The notes beneath the pieces are model-generated. The model saw nothing but the letters and a program-made list of their open reading frames with translations. It searched no databases and was not told where the DNA came from. A DNA stretch of 64,000 nucleotides from Halorussus aquaticus (lineage in GTDB: Archaea > Halobacteriota > Halobacteria > Halobacteriales > Haladaptataceae): positions 1,736,001 to 1,800,000 of the forward strand of contig NZ_CP100400.1 of NCBI RefSeq assembly GCF_024218795.1, written 5' to 3'. Below are positions 1-8,783 of this stretch, piece after piece; position 1 is the first letter of the stretch; the number at the start of each line of letters is the position of its first letter. A program made the translations under genes and the position numbers.

Positions 1-115
1 GGTCGATGCGCTCTAATTCCGACCCGCACTCCGGACAGGTCAGGTCGGCGACGTTCGATTCCGTGTCGCTACTACTCGTCGGGGTCGGCTCTTCGATTAC
101 GTTCTCGCGTGCCAT
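1..115 (-). CDS. Zinc-ribbon protein, N-terminal part only
   Basis: The reverse strand opens with an ATG at 115 and stays open to the window edge, so only about 38 N-terminal residues are visible. They read as an acidic, Ser/Thr-rich leader followed by a CPECGSELE zinc-knuckle half-site. The C-terminal part lies outside the window. The CPxCG motif is typical of small haloarchaeal zinc-finger proteins or of the N-terminus of larger regulators. No function can be assigned. Confidence 0.55.
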   Translation of the reverse strand, partial: MARENVIEEPTPTSSSDTESNVADLTCPECGSELERID

Positions 116-264
116 GGTACGACAGAGCGGCGCAGACCCGACGGTGAAGTCGGTTCGCCGCGCTACTCGTCACCACTCCGGAGGACGAGTAATAATTTTC
201 CTAAAAATTACGGATAGGTTCGTCGGAGGCTACGCACGTTTCGGAAAACGAAATGTCGTGGGGG

Positions 265-1422
265 CTACTTCTCTAGCTCCGCGTCCATCTCGGCCTGCAC
301 GTCTTCGAGGTCGGGGTCCTCCTCGTCCATCTCCTCGATGACCTCGTCGGCGCTCTTGATGTTGGCGGGGTCCTCGCCCTCCTTGATGGCTTGGGCCTCC
401 TTCTCCATCGCTTCGACGTCCATCTCGGCCTCCTCGTCTATCTGACCCAGAATCTCCTCGATGTTGTCGAGACCGATGAGTTCGCGGGTCTCGGCGTCGA
501 AGTCGAGGCTGTCGAGTTTCTCGCCGTCGGTCTCCACGTCGCTCCCGGTCAGGTGCTTGCCGTACCGACCGACCAGCGACGAGAGTTCCTGCGGGAGGAC
601 GAAGGTGGTGGACTCGCCCTGACCGATGGATTCGAGCGTCTCCATGCCTTTGTCGATGACCGCTCGCTCGCCCATCGACTCGGCGGACTTCGCGCGGAGG
701 ACGGTCGAGACCGCGTCACCCTGCGCTTCGAGAATCTGGCTCTGCTTCTCACCCTGTGCGCGGATGATGTTCGACTGCTTGTCACCTTCGGCGGTCTCGA
801 TGGCGCTCCGTCGCTCACCCTGCGCCTCGAGAATCATGGCGCGGCGCTTCCGTTCGGCGGAGGTCTGCTGCTCCATCGCCTGCTGGACGTCCTTGCTCGG
901 GTTGACTTCTCGGACTTCGACGCTCTCGACGCGGATACCCCATTCGTCGGTGGGTTCGTCGAGTTCGCGGCGGATTTTGGCGTTTATCTCCTGTCGCTTG
1001 TTGAGCGTGTCGTCGAGTTCCATGTCGCCCAGCACGGCGCGAAGGGTGGTCTGGGCGAGGTTCGAGACGGCGCGCTTGTAGTCTTCGACTTCGAGGAACG
1101 CCTTCTTGGCGTCCATGACCTTGATGTAGACCACGGCGTCGGCGGTCACCGGCGAGTTGTCGCGGGTGATGGCCTCCTGTCGGGGCACGTCAAGTGTCTG
1201 GGTTCGCATGTCGAACCGGTGGGTCGCGCTCACGAACGGCGGCACGAAGTTGATACCGGGTTCGAGGAGTTTCCGGTACTCGCCGAACACCGTCAGTGCG
1301 CGCTTCTCGGTGGCGTCGACGATTTCGACCGACTGCCAGATGGTAATTACTGCCAGTGCGAGTACCAGCAGGGCGACTATCGTGAAGCCACCGACCGCGG
1401 CGGCCTGTAGTGGAACGAACAT
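265..1422 (-). CDS. SPFH/band 7 (stomatin-like) membrane protein
   Basis: A 385-residue protein with an N-terminal membrane helix (about residues 10-30) followed by an SPFH/band 7 domain (about 30-200). A helical, Glu/Lys/Gln-rich region with repeated EAQG units (about 190-245) follows, typical of the stomatin/prohibitin coiled coil. The C-terminal 120 residues are very acidic. SPFH proteins oligomerise at the membrane inner face and organise membrane microdomains or membrane proteases. The NfeD-like gene lies immediately upstream on the same strand, and NfeD-SPFH pairing is a well-known two-gene unit, so co-transcription is likely. The start at 1422 puts the membrane helix at the very N-terminus, as expected. 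Confidence 0.9.
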   Translation of the reverse strand: MFVPLQAAAVGGFTIVALLVLALAVITIWQSVEIVDATEKRALTVFGEYRKLLEPGINFVPPFVSATHRFDMRTQTLDVPRQEAITRDNSPVTADAVVYIKVMDAKKAFLEVEDYKRAVSNLAQTTLRAVLGDMELDDTLNKRQEINAKIRRELDEPTDEWGIRVESVEVREVNPSKDVQQAMEQQTSAERKRRAMILEAQGERRSAIETAEGDKQSNIIRAQGEKQSQILEAQGDAVSTVLRAKSAESMGERAVIDKGMETLESIGQGESTTFVLPQELSSLVGRYGKHLTGSDVETDGEKLDSLDFDAETRELIGLDNIEEILGQIDEEAEMDVEAMEKEAQAIKEGEDPANIKSADEVIEEMDEEDPDLEDVQAEMDAELEK

Positions 1423-1493
1423 ACTTGGTCTGTTAGCAAGAATGAATGTTAAGCGTTCCCCTCACGACCGCCGTTCGGCCGACGGAATTTTCG

Positions 1494-2051
1494 TCAGGCC
1501 CCCTCGGTGTCGGTCTCGCGTTCGGGTTCGGCGTCGGTCTCCACGTTCTGTCGGTCCTCGCGCAACTCCCGGTCGATGGGGTCCTCGATGGCCTCTAGGG
1601 CCTCCACCTTGACGACGTTGCCGCCGCCGGGGTCCACGACCATCACCTCCGTCCCTTCCGGAATCTCGCCGTGGATACTCCGCGCGGCGTAGTACGGGTT
1701 GAAGCCGCCTTCGTGGAGTTTTATCTGTCCGTCCTGCGTCGTGACCCGTTCGGTGACGCGACCGGTCTGGCCCTTGAGCGAGTCGGAGTCCCGGGTTCGC
1801 GCGACTCCCTTGCCCCCGTAGAGGTCGAGTTCGCGGTAGGCGTACAGCGAGGCCGCCCCGAAACCCAACACCAGCGCGGCCAAGAGGAGCGGCGAGGCGG
1901 CCGGACCGAGAAGTAGTCCGACCAGTCCCGCGAGAACGAGTGCGACGCCGAGGACGACGAAGTGTGCGCCCGGAATCAGCGCCTCGGCGATAGCGAGACC
2001 GATACCGGCGACGAGGAGCAACAGCGGGAGCGAGTCCAACAGCGGTGCCAT
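1494..2051 (-). CDS. NfeD-like membrane protein
   Basis: A 185-residue protein with two or three N-terminal hydrophobic segments (about residues 5-25, 30-50 and 52-70), then a soluble OB-like beta domain. The motif GQTGRVTERV and the later GTEVMVVDPGGGNVVKVE stretch are characteristic of the NfeD C-terminal domain. The C-terminal tail is acidic. It is the short (NfeD1b-type) form without the serine-protease domain. It sits 71 bp upstream of the SPFH gene on the same strand and probably acts with it at the membrane. Confidence 0.88.
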   Translation of the reverse strand: MAPLLDSLPLLLLVAGIGLAIAEALIPGAHFVVLGVALVLAGLVGLLLGPAASPLLLAALVLGFGAASLYAYRELDLYGGKGVARTRDSDSLKGQTGRVTERVTTQDGQIKLHEGGFNPYYAARSIHGEIPEGTEVMVVDPGGGNVVKVEALEAIEDPIDRELREDRQNVETDAEPERETDTEGA

Positions 2052-2139
2052 ACCATCGTCTTGGAATTCGGACGGGTTAACGTTTTGCAGTGTCGCCGAC
2101 GGTAGTACCGACGACCGCCCGAGCGTGCCACCAACGACC

Positions 2140-2322
2140 TCATCCGGCGAGCAGGACGATGCGAGCGAAGACGAATAGCATCGTCCCGACGCCGAGTGCG
2201 ACGAAGAAGGCGTTCTCGACGGTCGGGGACCCCGGTTCGAGCGGTTCGAGCGACTCGTCCGCCGCTTCGGGTTCGTACCCGTCCTCGCCGACCTCGTCGG
2301 TCTCGTACTTCCAATCCGACAT
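2140..2322 (-). CDS. Small acidic single-span membrane protein
   Basis: A 60-residue protein: an acidic N-terminal half (about 35 residues) and one C-terminal transmembrane helix (about residues 38-57). The start at 2322 (MSDWKYE) is preferred over an upstream ATG at 2364, because the upstream extension is basic and unlike the rest. Similar tiny acidic tail-anchored proteins are common in Halobacteria as uncharacterised DUFs. No function is known. It lies between the NfeD/SPFH pair and pyruvate kinase, all on the same strand. Confidence 0.7.
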   Translation of the reverse strand: MSDWKYETDEVGEDGYEPEAADESLEPLEPGSPTVENAFFVALGVGTMLFVFARIVLLAG

Positions 2323-2458
2323 AGTCCCGCGTAGGCGTCCCACCGCTAAAAGGTTGGCTCCCACCGCGGCGCGTTTCGGGGGACCGCGGTCGGTTTCCGA
2401 CTGCGGAGACTCGTCGCGGCCTCCGGTCGCTCGACGCGGACTGCAGTCTCCGCGGCGG

Positions 2459-4207
2459 CTACGGTCGCTCGGCGTGGGTCACGTCGCCGTCGTAGACGAC
2501 GCCGCGCTCGGCGTCGAGGGTCACCACGTCGCCGTTCCGGATGGTGGGGTCGAGGGGCGCACCGCTCATCATCGGGATGTCGAGTTCGCGGGCGATCATC
2601 GCGGGATAGCCCGTCATGCCGGGCCGGGCGTCCACGATGCCGAGGAGTTTCGAGGGGTCGCCCGTGAACTCGCCGTCGAACTCGGGGTCGAGGGCCAGAA
2701 TCGACCCCTCGGCCACCTCCGAGAGGTCGCCGTTCTCGGTCCGCGCGACCGGTCCGGCGATTCGACCCCGGACCACGCTCCGTCCGGTCGCGATGGTCTC
2801 GGCCGCGACGTGGACCTTGAGCATGTTGGTCGTGCTGGTGTCCTCCAGTTCCGACATCATGCCCGAGACGACGACGACGGTGTCGCCGCTGTCGGCCACG
2901 CCCGCGTCGAGCGCGGCCTGCACGGCGTCCTCGATGATGGTATCGACGCCCTCGGCGACGGGCGTGTACTGGGCGTTGACGCCCCACGCGAGCGCGAGTT
3001 GGCGGCGCACGTCGTCGTTGGGCGTGGTCGCCACCACGGGGACTTGGGGCCGGAACTTCGATATCTTGAGAGCGGTATACCCGGATTCGCTGGCCGCGAC
3101 GATGGCCGACGCGCCGATGTCGCGGGCGAGGTAGCGCGCCGACCGGGCGAGCGCGTCGGTCCGGGCGTCCTCGGCCGAGGGGACGCGCTGCTCGCGGATT
3201 TCGTCGTACTCGCCGCTCTCCTCGACCTCCCTGACGATTCGGTCCATCGTCTCCACGACCCGGACCGGATTGTCGCCGATGGCGGTCTCGCCCGACAGCA
3301 TCACCGCGTCGGTGCCGTCCAACACGGCGTTCGCCACGTCGGAGGCCTCCGCGCGGGTGGGCCTGCGGGCGTGGACCATCGAATCGAGCATCTCGGTCGC
3401 CGTGATGACCGGCACTCCGGCTTGCTGGCACTTCCGGATGATGCGCTTCTGAATCATCGGCACGTCTTCGAGCGGACACTCGACGCCGAGGTCCCCGCGG
3501 GCGACCATCACGCCGTAGGCCGCCCCGATTATCTCGTCGAGGTTCTCGACCGCGCCCCGACGCTCGATTTTGGCGATGATGGGGATGTCTGCGCCCAGTT
3601 CCTCCAGTACCTCGCTCACTTCGAGGACGTCCTCGGCGCTTCGGACGAAACTCGCGGCGACGAAGTCCGCGCCCTTCTCGGCCGCGAGTTCGAGGTCGCG
3701 CCGGTCCTTCCCGGTCACGACGTCGAGGTCGAGGTCGACGCCGGGGACGTTGACGCCCTTCCGACTGCTCAACTCGCCGCCGCTCTCGACGTGCGCGAGG
3801 ACGGTCTCCCCGTCGGTCTCCTCGACGGTCGTCTCGATGCGGCCGTCGTCCAACAGTACCTTGTCGCCGGGTTCGACGTTGGTGATGGAGTAACTCAGGC
3901 CGACCTCCTCGGGCGTGGCGGTGTCGCCCGCCACGAACCGGACGGTGGACCCGGTCTCGAGGTGAATCGGTTCCTCGACCTCCGCGGTCCGAATCTCGGG
4001 ACCCTGGAGGTCCACCATCACCGCGAGCGGATTTGTAGTCGTCTCGTCCACGGTCCGGACGTGGTCGATGAGTTCTGCGCGGTCCTCTCGCGTGCCGTGA
4101 CTGGCGTTGAGTCGGGCGAGCGTCATCCCGGCCTCTGCCAGTTCCCGGATAGTACGCCGGGAGTCGGAGGCCGGTCCCAGCGTACAGACGATTTTGGCGT
4201 TTCTCAT
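2459..4207 (-). CDS. pyk: Pyruvate kinase
   Basis: A 582-residue pyruvate kinase, converting phosphoenolpyruvate and ADP to pyruvate and ATP in lower glycolysis. The N-terminus AKIVCTLGPAS, the IIAKIERRGAVENLD active-site region (catalytic Lys) and the MVARGDLGVECPLE and VITATEMLDSM signatures are all present. The protein is about 100 residues longer than the common form. The extra C-terminus (DIPMMSGAPLDPTIRNGD) resembles the PEP-utiliser swivelling domain found in Bacillus and haloarchaeal enzymes. The start at 4207 (MRNAKIV) aligns with the family N-terminus; the open frame extends upstream without support. Confidence 0.96.
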   Translation of the reverse strand: MRNAKIVCTLGPASDSRRTIRELAEAGMTLARLNASHGTREDRAELIDHVRTVDETTTNPLAVMVDLQGPEIRTAEVEEPIHLETGSTVRFVAGDTATPEEVGLSYSITNVEPGDKVLLDDGRIETTVEETDGETVLAHVESGGELSSRKGVNVPGVDLDLDVVTGKDRRDLELAAEKGADFVAASFVRSAEDVLEVSEVLEELGADIPIIAKIERRGAVENLDEIIGAAYGVMVARGDLGVECPLEDVPMIQKRIIRKCQQAGVPVITATEMLDSMVHARRPTRAEASDVANAVLDGTDAVMLSGETAIGDNPVRVVETMDRIVREVEESGEYDEIREQRVPSAEDARTDALARSARYLARDIGASAIVAASESGYTALKISKFRPQVPVVATTPNDDVRRQLALAWGVNAQYTPVAEGVDTIIEDAVQAALDAGVADSGDTVVVVSGMMSELEDTSTTNMLKVHVAAETIATGRSVVRGRIAGPVARTENGDLSEVAEGSILALDPEFDGEFTGDPSKLLGIVDARPGMTGYPAMIARELDIPMMSGAPLDPTIRNGDVVTLDAERGVVYDGDVTHAERP

Positions 4208-4326
4208 AGGTCGGCGTACGCCCGTCCGGGCCAAAAACCCCCGGTGATTGGCCTCGGAGTTTACTCGCCATCGAGTTGTTCCGGTAGCCACGACCCATTA
4301 TTGCATTGCTTCCGAATGGAATAGAG

Positions 4327-4612
4327 ATGCCACAATACGCCTCCCTCGTGGACGTTCGGACTGACTTCCAGAACGCGCAGGAACTCACGTCGGTGTGGGG
4401 CGACATCCGTTCGGACCTCGGAAGACCAGCACGCCGACCTGAAACACACCTACGCCATCCTCGGCGAGTACGACTTTCTCGTGGTCATGGAGGCCCCGGA
4501 CCGTACCGCGGCGTATCAGGCCGGGGTCGCGCTGGAGCGCCACGGTCTCGACGCCCAGACGATGGAGATAATCCCGACCGAAGAGTTGGCGGAGGTCGTG
4601 GACGACCTCTGA
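4327..4612 (+). pseudogene. GYD-domain protein, disrupted by a +1 frameshift
   Basis: From ATG 4327 the frame reads MPQYASLVDVRTDFQNAQEL and continues to a DLG at about 4422. The remainder of the protein, HADLKHTYAILGEYDFLVVM to PTEELAEVVDDL and a TGA at 4610-4612, continues in the next frame from about 4424. One extra A in the run at 4422-4423 explains the shift. Together the two halves give a normal 94-residue GYD-domain protein, a small ferredoxin-like alpha/beta family with the GEYD signature whose function is unknown. The gene is divergent from pyruvate kinase and convergent with metG. It could be a true pseudogene, a consensus error, or less likely recoding. Confidence 0.8.
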
Positions 4613-4659
4613 ACGCTGCTCTGCCCCGCGGAACTCGTACTGCCCTTACCGGACTCCCC

Positions 4660-6786
4660 TCACTTGACCTTCGTGCCCGGGACGCTGTCGCCGTGAGTTG
4701 TCAACAGGTCGGCGTCCTCGCCCGCCGCGAGCACCATCCCGTTGCTCTCGACGCCGAACAGTTCCGCCTGTTCGAGGTTCGCCACGACGACGACCTTCGT
4801 GCCCGGCAGTTCGTCGAGGTCGTGGAGTTGCTTGATGCCCGCGACTATCTGGCGGGTCTCGACGCCGATGTCCACTTCGAGGCGCGCGAGGTCGTCCGCG
4901 CCCTCGATGGGTTCGGCGACCTCGATTTCGCCGACCCGGACGTCGAGGTCTTGGAACTCTTCGAAGCTGATGCGGTCGTCGCTGACGGGTTCGATGTCGC
5001 TCACGGTGTCAGTCTCCTCGCTGTCGTCGTCTTCGTCCGCCGCTTCCGTAGCTGCTTCGACTCGTTCCTGCAACTTCTCGTTCAGTTCCTCGACGCGTTC
5101 GTCCTCTATCTGCTCGAACAGTTCGTCGGGTTCGCCGAAGTCGCCCGGCGGCGATTCGAGGCAGGCGTCGAGGTCGGCGTCGTGGACCGACTCCTCCTCG
5201 CCCAACTGCTCCCAGAGGCGCTGGGCCTTGTCGGGGAGGATGGGTGCCGAGAGGACCGCGACGGCCTTGGCTATCTGGACGCAGTCGTAGATGACCTGCT
5301 CGGCCCGCTCGGGGTCGTCGTCGGTGAGGTTCCACGGTTCGTTGCGCTGGATGTACTCGTTGCCGAAACCAGCCAGCGCGACGGCGGCGTCGCCCGCGTT
5401 CTTGAGCGAGTAGTCGTTCACCGCGGCCTCGAACTCCGAGACCGCCTCCTCGATGCGCTCGGCGACCTCCGCGGAGGTGTCGGCGTCTGGCGCGCCGCCG
5501 TAGTTGCGGGCCGCGAACAGCAGACTCCGGTAGGCGAAGTTGCCGAGCGTGCCCACCAGTTCGCCGTTCACGCGCTCTTGGAACTTCTCCCACGAGAAGT
5601 CCACGTCCTGCTGGAACCCGCCGGTCGTGGTCAGGTAGTACCGCACGAGGTCGGGGTGGAACCCCTCGTCGAGGTAGTCGTCGGCCCAGACCGCGCGGTT
5701 GCGACTCGTCGAGAACGCGTCGCCGTCGAGGTTGACGAACCCGCTGGCCATCACCGCGCGCGGTTCGTTGTAGCCCGCGCCTCGGAGCATCGACGGCCAG
5801 AAGACGGTGTGGTGCTGGATGATGTCGCGGCCGATGACGTGGACGATTTCGCCCGTGTCGGCCTCGGCCCACGTCGCGTCGTCGGTCTCGCCCTCGGCAC
5901 CCGCTTCCGGAGCGCCGTCCTTCCAGACTGCCTCCCAGTCGAACACGTCTTCGCCGACGCGCTCGGTGTACTGCTTGGTCGAGGCGACGTATTCGATGGG
6001 CGCGTCTACCCAGACGTAGAGGACGAGGTCTTCTTTCCCCTCTCCGGGGTAGTCGATGCCCCAATCCATGTCGCGCGTGATACAGAGGTCCTGCAGTTCG
6101 CCCTCTATCCACTCTCTGGGCTGGTTTTGCGCGTTGCTGGTGCCTTCGAGTCGGTCGATGAACCCTTCGAGGTACTCTTGGAAGTCCGAGAGGCGCAGGA
6201 ACTCGTGTTCGCGAGTGCGGTACTCGGCGGGGTTGCCGGTGATGGTACTCACGGGGTCCTCGATTTCGCCGGGTTCGAGGTGGCGCTGACACCCCTCGTC
6301 ACACTCGTCGCCCCGGGCCTTCGCGCCGCAGTACGGGCAGGTCCCCTCGACGAAGCGGTCGGGCAGGGGCGTGTCGGCCTCGGGGTCCCACGCGACCTGA
6401 ATCTCCTTCTCGAAGACGTGGCCCTCGTCTATCCACGACCGGACGAACTCCTGCGTGAGTTCGGTGTTGGTCTCGTCGTGGGTGTGGCCGTAGTTGTCGA
6501 ACTCGACGCCGAATCGGGGGAACGTCTCGGCGTACTTCTCGTGGTGTTCCAGCGCGAACTCCTCGGGGGAGACGCCCTCCTTCTCGGCGTTGACCGCGAC
6601 CGGGGTCCCGTGCATGTCGGACCCGGAGACGAAGGCGGTCTCCTGCCCTAACTTCTCTAGCGAACGGGCGTAGGCGTCGCCGCTGATGTACGTCCGGAGG
6701 TGGCCGATGTGGAGGTCGCCGTTGGCGTACGGCAGTCCACAGGTCACCACCGCTGGCTTCTCCGTGGGGAAGTCGTCGTGGCTCAT
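4660..6786 (-). CDS. metG: Methionine--tRNA ligase
   Basis: A 708-residue methionyl-tRNA synthetase, charging initiator and elongator tRNA-Met. The class I HIGH motif (HIGHLRTYISGD) lies near residue 25, and a zinc-binding knuckle CPYCGAKARGDECDEGC follows near residue 150. The KMSKS-equivalent is FSTSRN near residue 360. An anticodon-binding helical domain follows. After an acidic linker near residues 580-600, a C-terminal EMAP/Trbp111-type OB fold (DLDVRVGEIEVAE) provides extra tRNA binding. The ATG at 6786 is preferred over a TTG three codons upstream. The gene is single-standing, facing the broken GYD gene. Confidence 0.96.
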   Translation of the reverse strand: MSHDDFPTEKPAVVTCGLPYANGDLHIGHLRTYISGDAYARSLEKLGQETAFVSGSDMHGTPVAVNAEKEGVSPEEFALEHHEKYAETFPRFGVEFDNYGHTHDETNTELTQEFVRSWIDEGHVFEKEIQVAWDPEADTPLPDRFVEGTCPYCGAKARGDECDEGCQRHLEPGEIEDPVSTITGNPAEYRTREHEFLRLSDFQEYLEGFIDRLEGTSNAQNQPREWIEGELQDLCITRDMDWGIDYPGEGKEDLVLYVWVDAPIEYVASTKQYTERVGEDVFDWEAVWKDGAPEAGAEGETDDATWAEADTGEIVHVIGRDIIQHHTVFWPSMLRGAGYNEPRAVMASGFVNLDGDAFSTSRNRAVWADDYLDEGFHPDLVRYYLTTTGGFQQDVDFSWEKFQERVNGELVGTLGNFAYRSLLFAARNYGGAPDADTSAEVAERIEEAVSEFEAAVNDYSLKNAGDAAVALAGFGNEYIQRNEPWNLTDDDPERAEQVIYDCVQIAKAVAVLSAPILPDKAQRLWEQLGEEESVHDADLDACLESPPGDFGEPDELFEQIEDERVEELNEKLQERVEAATEAADEDDDSEETDTVSDIEPVSDDRISFEEFQDLDVRVGEIEVAEPIEGADDLARLEVDIGVETRQIVAGIKQLHDLDELPGTKVVVVANLEQAELFGVESNGMVLAAGEDADLLTTHGDSVPGTKVK

Positions 6787-7640
6787 ACTATCCAATCCTT
6801 CGTGGCGGGTGTAAAACCCGCCGATTTTCGTGTTCGGGCATGACGCTCGTCGGTGAGATTCGCTGGTAGACGTTCGGTGGCGATACGACCGCTCGGTCGG
6901 GTTTCGCCACCGCGAAAGACCGTCCGCGTGCCACGGCCCGGGCGGGTCCCCCCGACGTTACGCGTTGCTCGGCGTGCGCATACGCATCGCGCGGGCGAGT
7001 GTCTGGGATTCCGTGAGGCAGGAATCTCGGACCGTGAACGACACGGTTTCCTGTTGGCCTATTTGATATTTAAACGTTGGTCAGCTCTGCCACGAGGTAC
7101 CGCAGGCCATTGTCGCCGGTCCGAACGTCCGACTCTGAGAACGGGGAGTGAGACGACCGCCTGAGAGATGTCCCCTCCCCTTTTCGAAATTCCGACGATT
7201 CGTCCACCGACTGCGGTCGGCGCGTACGGGCGCGACCCCGTGTCGCGCCCACTGCGCGAGGTCGTCGTGAGCGTAGCGAACGACTGCTCGGCGGACGCGG
7301 TCTGTCCGCCGGTGGAGTCGGCCGCGTTCGGGCGGCCGACGAGGGTGGGGAGGTGTGAGGCTATCGCGGTGCGGTACGGTTGCGCTGACTCCTTGGTACC
7401 GGCAGAAGCTAGCCCGGACGAGGCTCCCACACAGACGAGGCTCCCACACAGACGAGGCTCCCACACAGACGAGGCTCCCACACAGACGAGACTACCAAAC
7501 CCGTAGTGCTGTGACGTGCGGTCGCGGGCTTCGAAAGTAGCGAAGTAGCAAATTCCGTCCCCCCACCGACCACCAACCGATGAAGTAACTACTACCCGAA
7601 ACTGAAGAACTGAGAAACTAATGCCGCAGAACTACGGAGT
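6787..7640. other. Gene-poor 850-bp stretch
   Basis: No reading frame here has the acidic composition and codon pattern of the neighbouring genes. The open frames on both strands are Arg/Ser/Pro-rich, as expected for shadow frames in high-G+C DNA. A T/A-rich patch at 7058-7078 could be a promoter or the scar of an older gene. A GTGAGCGtAGCGAAC motif lies near 7268, of the kind that recurs in intergenic DNA of this window (also near 16190 and 32330). A short tandem repeat array lies at 7417-7490. Confidence 0.6.
7417..7490. repeat. 17-bp tandem repeat, four copies plus a partial fifth
   Basis: The unit GACGAGGCTCCCACACA is repeated exactly four times (7417-7433, 7434-7450, 7451-7467, 7468-7484) and followed by a partial, diverging fifth copy. 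The unit length is not a multiple of three, so the array is unlikely to be coding. It sits within the gene-poor region upstream of metG and downstream of the coiled-coil gene. Perfect identity between copies suggests recent slippage expansion. Confidence 0.92.
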
Positions 7641-8504
7641 TTACAGCAGACCCGTCTTCTGGAGCTTCATGAGGTCCTCGGTGTCGAGGGTCTCGCCGTC
7701 CTTGAACTGCTGGTAGATCTCCTCGGCCTCTTCCTTGGCCTCTTCGCGCTCCTTCTCCTTCTCGGTCTTGCGCTCCTCTTCCTCCTGCTTGTCGAGTTCG
7801 CGCAGGCGCTTCTGGACGCGCACGAAGTCCTCGTGGTGCTGGTCGGCGGCCTCCTGGGCCTCCACGAAGCTCTCGTGCATCTCGTCGGCGTCGTCGCGGA
7901 TCTCGTCGGCTTCGCGGTAGGCCTCGATCATCTGGTTGTGATGCTCTTGGGCCTTGTCCGCGAGTTCGGTCACCTTCTCGTGGTGACGGCTGGCTTCGGC
8001 GCGAACCTCTTCGGCTTCCTCGACGAGTCCTTCGAGGTCCTCGCTGTCGTTGAGCTTCTCCTTTCGGTCCTGAAGCTTCTCGCGCTTGGCCTCGATCTTC
8101 TCGATGAGTTCGCGCTCCTCCTCGGTCGAGAGAACCTCGGTCTGCTGCTTAAATTCGAGGTCCTCGATTTCGGATTCGAGTTCCTCGATGTCCTTTCCCT
8201 CGTTGAGTTCGAGGTCGGACTTCTTCTGCTCGACTTCGTCGAACAGTTCGTTGGCCTTCGCGTTGAGTTCGTTGCGCTTCTCCTTGTGCTCCTGAACCTG
8301 CTCGTTCAGTTCGTCGCGCTTCTCGCGGTGTTCCTGAGCCTCGTCGACCTTCTCGCGCGTCTTGGCGTTCAGGTCGTCGCGCTTGGAGGCGCGTTTGCTG
8401 GCCTTCTGATTCAGCTCGTTTCGTCGGTCTCGGAGCTGGCCTGCAAGTTTGATTAGTTCGCCTTTCGACTTGTTCTGAAGTTCCTCTTCTGTTACACTTA
8501 CCAT
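7641..8504 (-). CDS. Archaeal coiled-coil protein
   Basis: A 287-residue, almost entirely helical protein. Heptad-like Lys/Glu/Arg-rich segments run from about residue 10 to 265, with a short C-terminal tail ending QKTGLL. The composition and length match a widely conserved archaeal coiled-coil family, also present in methanogens and sometimes mis-annotated as phosphoserine phosphatase; it has no HAD motifs. Function is unknown. The nearest strong TATA-like box on this strand is about 175 bp upstream, unusually far for a haloarchaeal gene. Confidence 0.85.
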   Translation of the reverse strand: MVSVTEEELQNKSKGELIKLAGQLRDRRNELNQKASKRASKRDDLNAKTREKVDEAQEHREKRDELNEQVQEHKEKRNELNAKANELFDEVEQKKSDLELNEGKDIEELESEIEDLEFKQQTEVLSTEEERELIEKIEAKREKLQDRKEKLNDSEDLEGLVEEAEEVRAEASRHHEKVTELADKAQEHHNQMIEAYREADEIRDDADEMHESFVEAQEAADQHHEDFVRVQKRLRELDKQEEEERKTEKEKEREEAKEEAEEIYQQFKDGETLDTEDLMKLQKTGLL

Positions 8505-8671
8505 GCTAATTTAACCTCGATTCCATGCCCGCCTCGGCGTTCGGCGAGCCAGTGGACGACAGCAACTGCTGTCTACAACTGGCAATCGACCGGTGACAAT
8601 AGTCCCATGTCATTTGTCGCGCGATGCTTGCCGAACGCTCGTGGCGTTCTGGTAACTGCAAATATTCGCTG

Positions 8672-8684
8672 TGTATATATAAAT
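8672..8684 (-). promoter_or_regulatory. TATA-like box, probably for the coiled-coil gene
   Basis: A T/A-only run (TATATATAAAT on the plus strand) is the only strong TATA-like sequence in the 279 bp between the GH2-like gene and the coiled-coil gene. Both neighbours are on the minus strand, so only the coiled-coil gene is downstream of it. If it is used, the 5' leader would be about 140 nt, exceptional where most transcripts are leaderless. Confidence 0.4.
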
Positions 8685-8783
8685 GTTGCGTTGATTTGGG
8701 GCGTGGAAACCGTTCACACGCCCGCTAACGGCCGTGTAACGCCCTCCCACACTCTTCGGTGGGGTAATAAAGACCGCCGGACG

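Noticed and set aside
4306-6651. Long plus-strand open frame (781 codons) opposite metG
   Set aside because: It is a shadow of the minus-strand methionyl-tRNA synthetase; the product has no domain pattern of its own.
7417-7490. CRISPR array
   Set aside because: The repeats are 17 bp and directly abutting, without spacers or cas genes.
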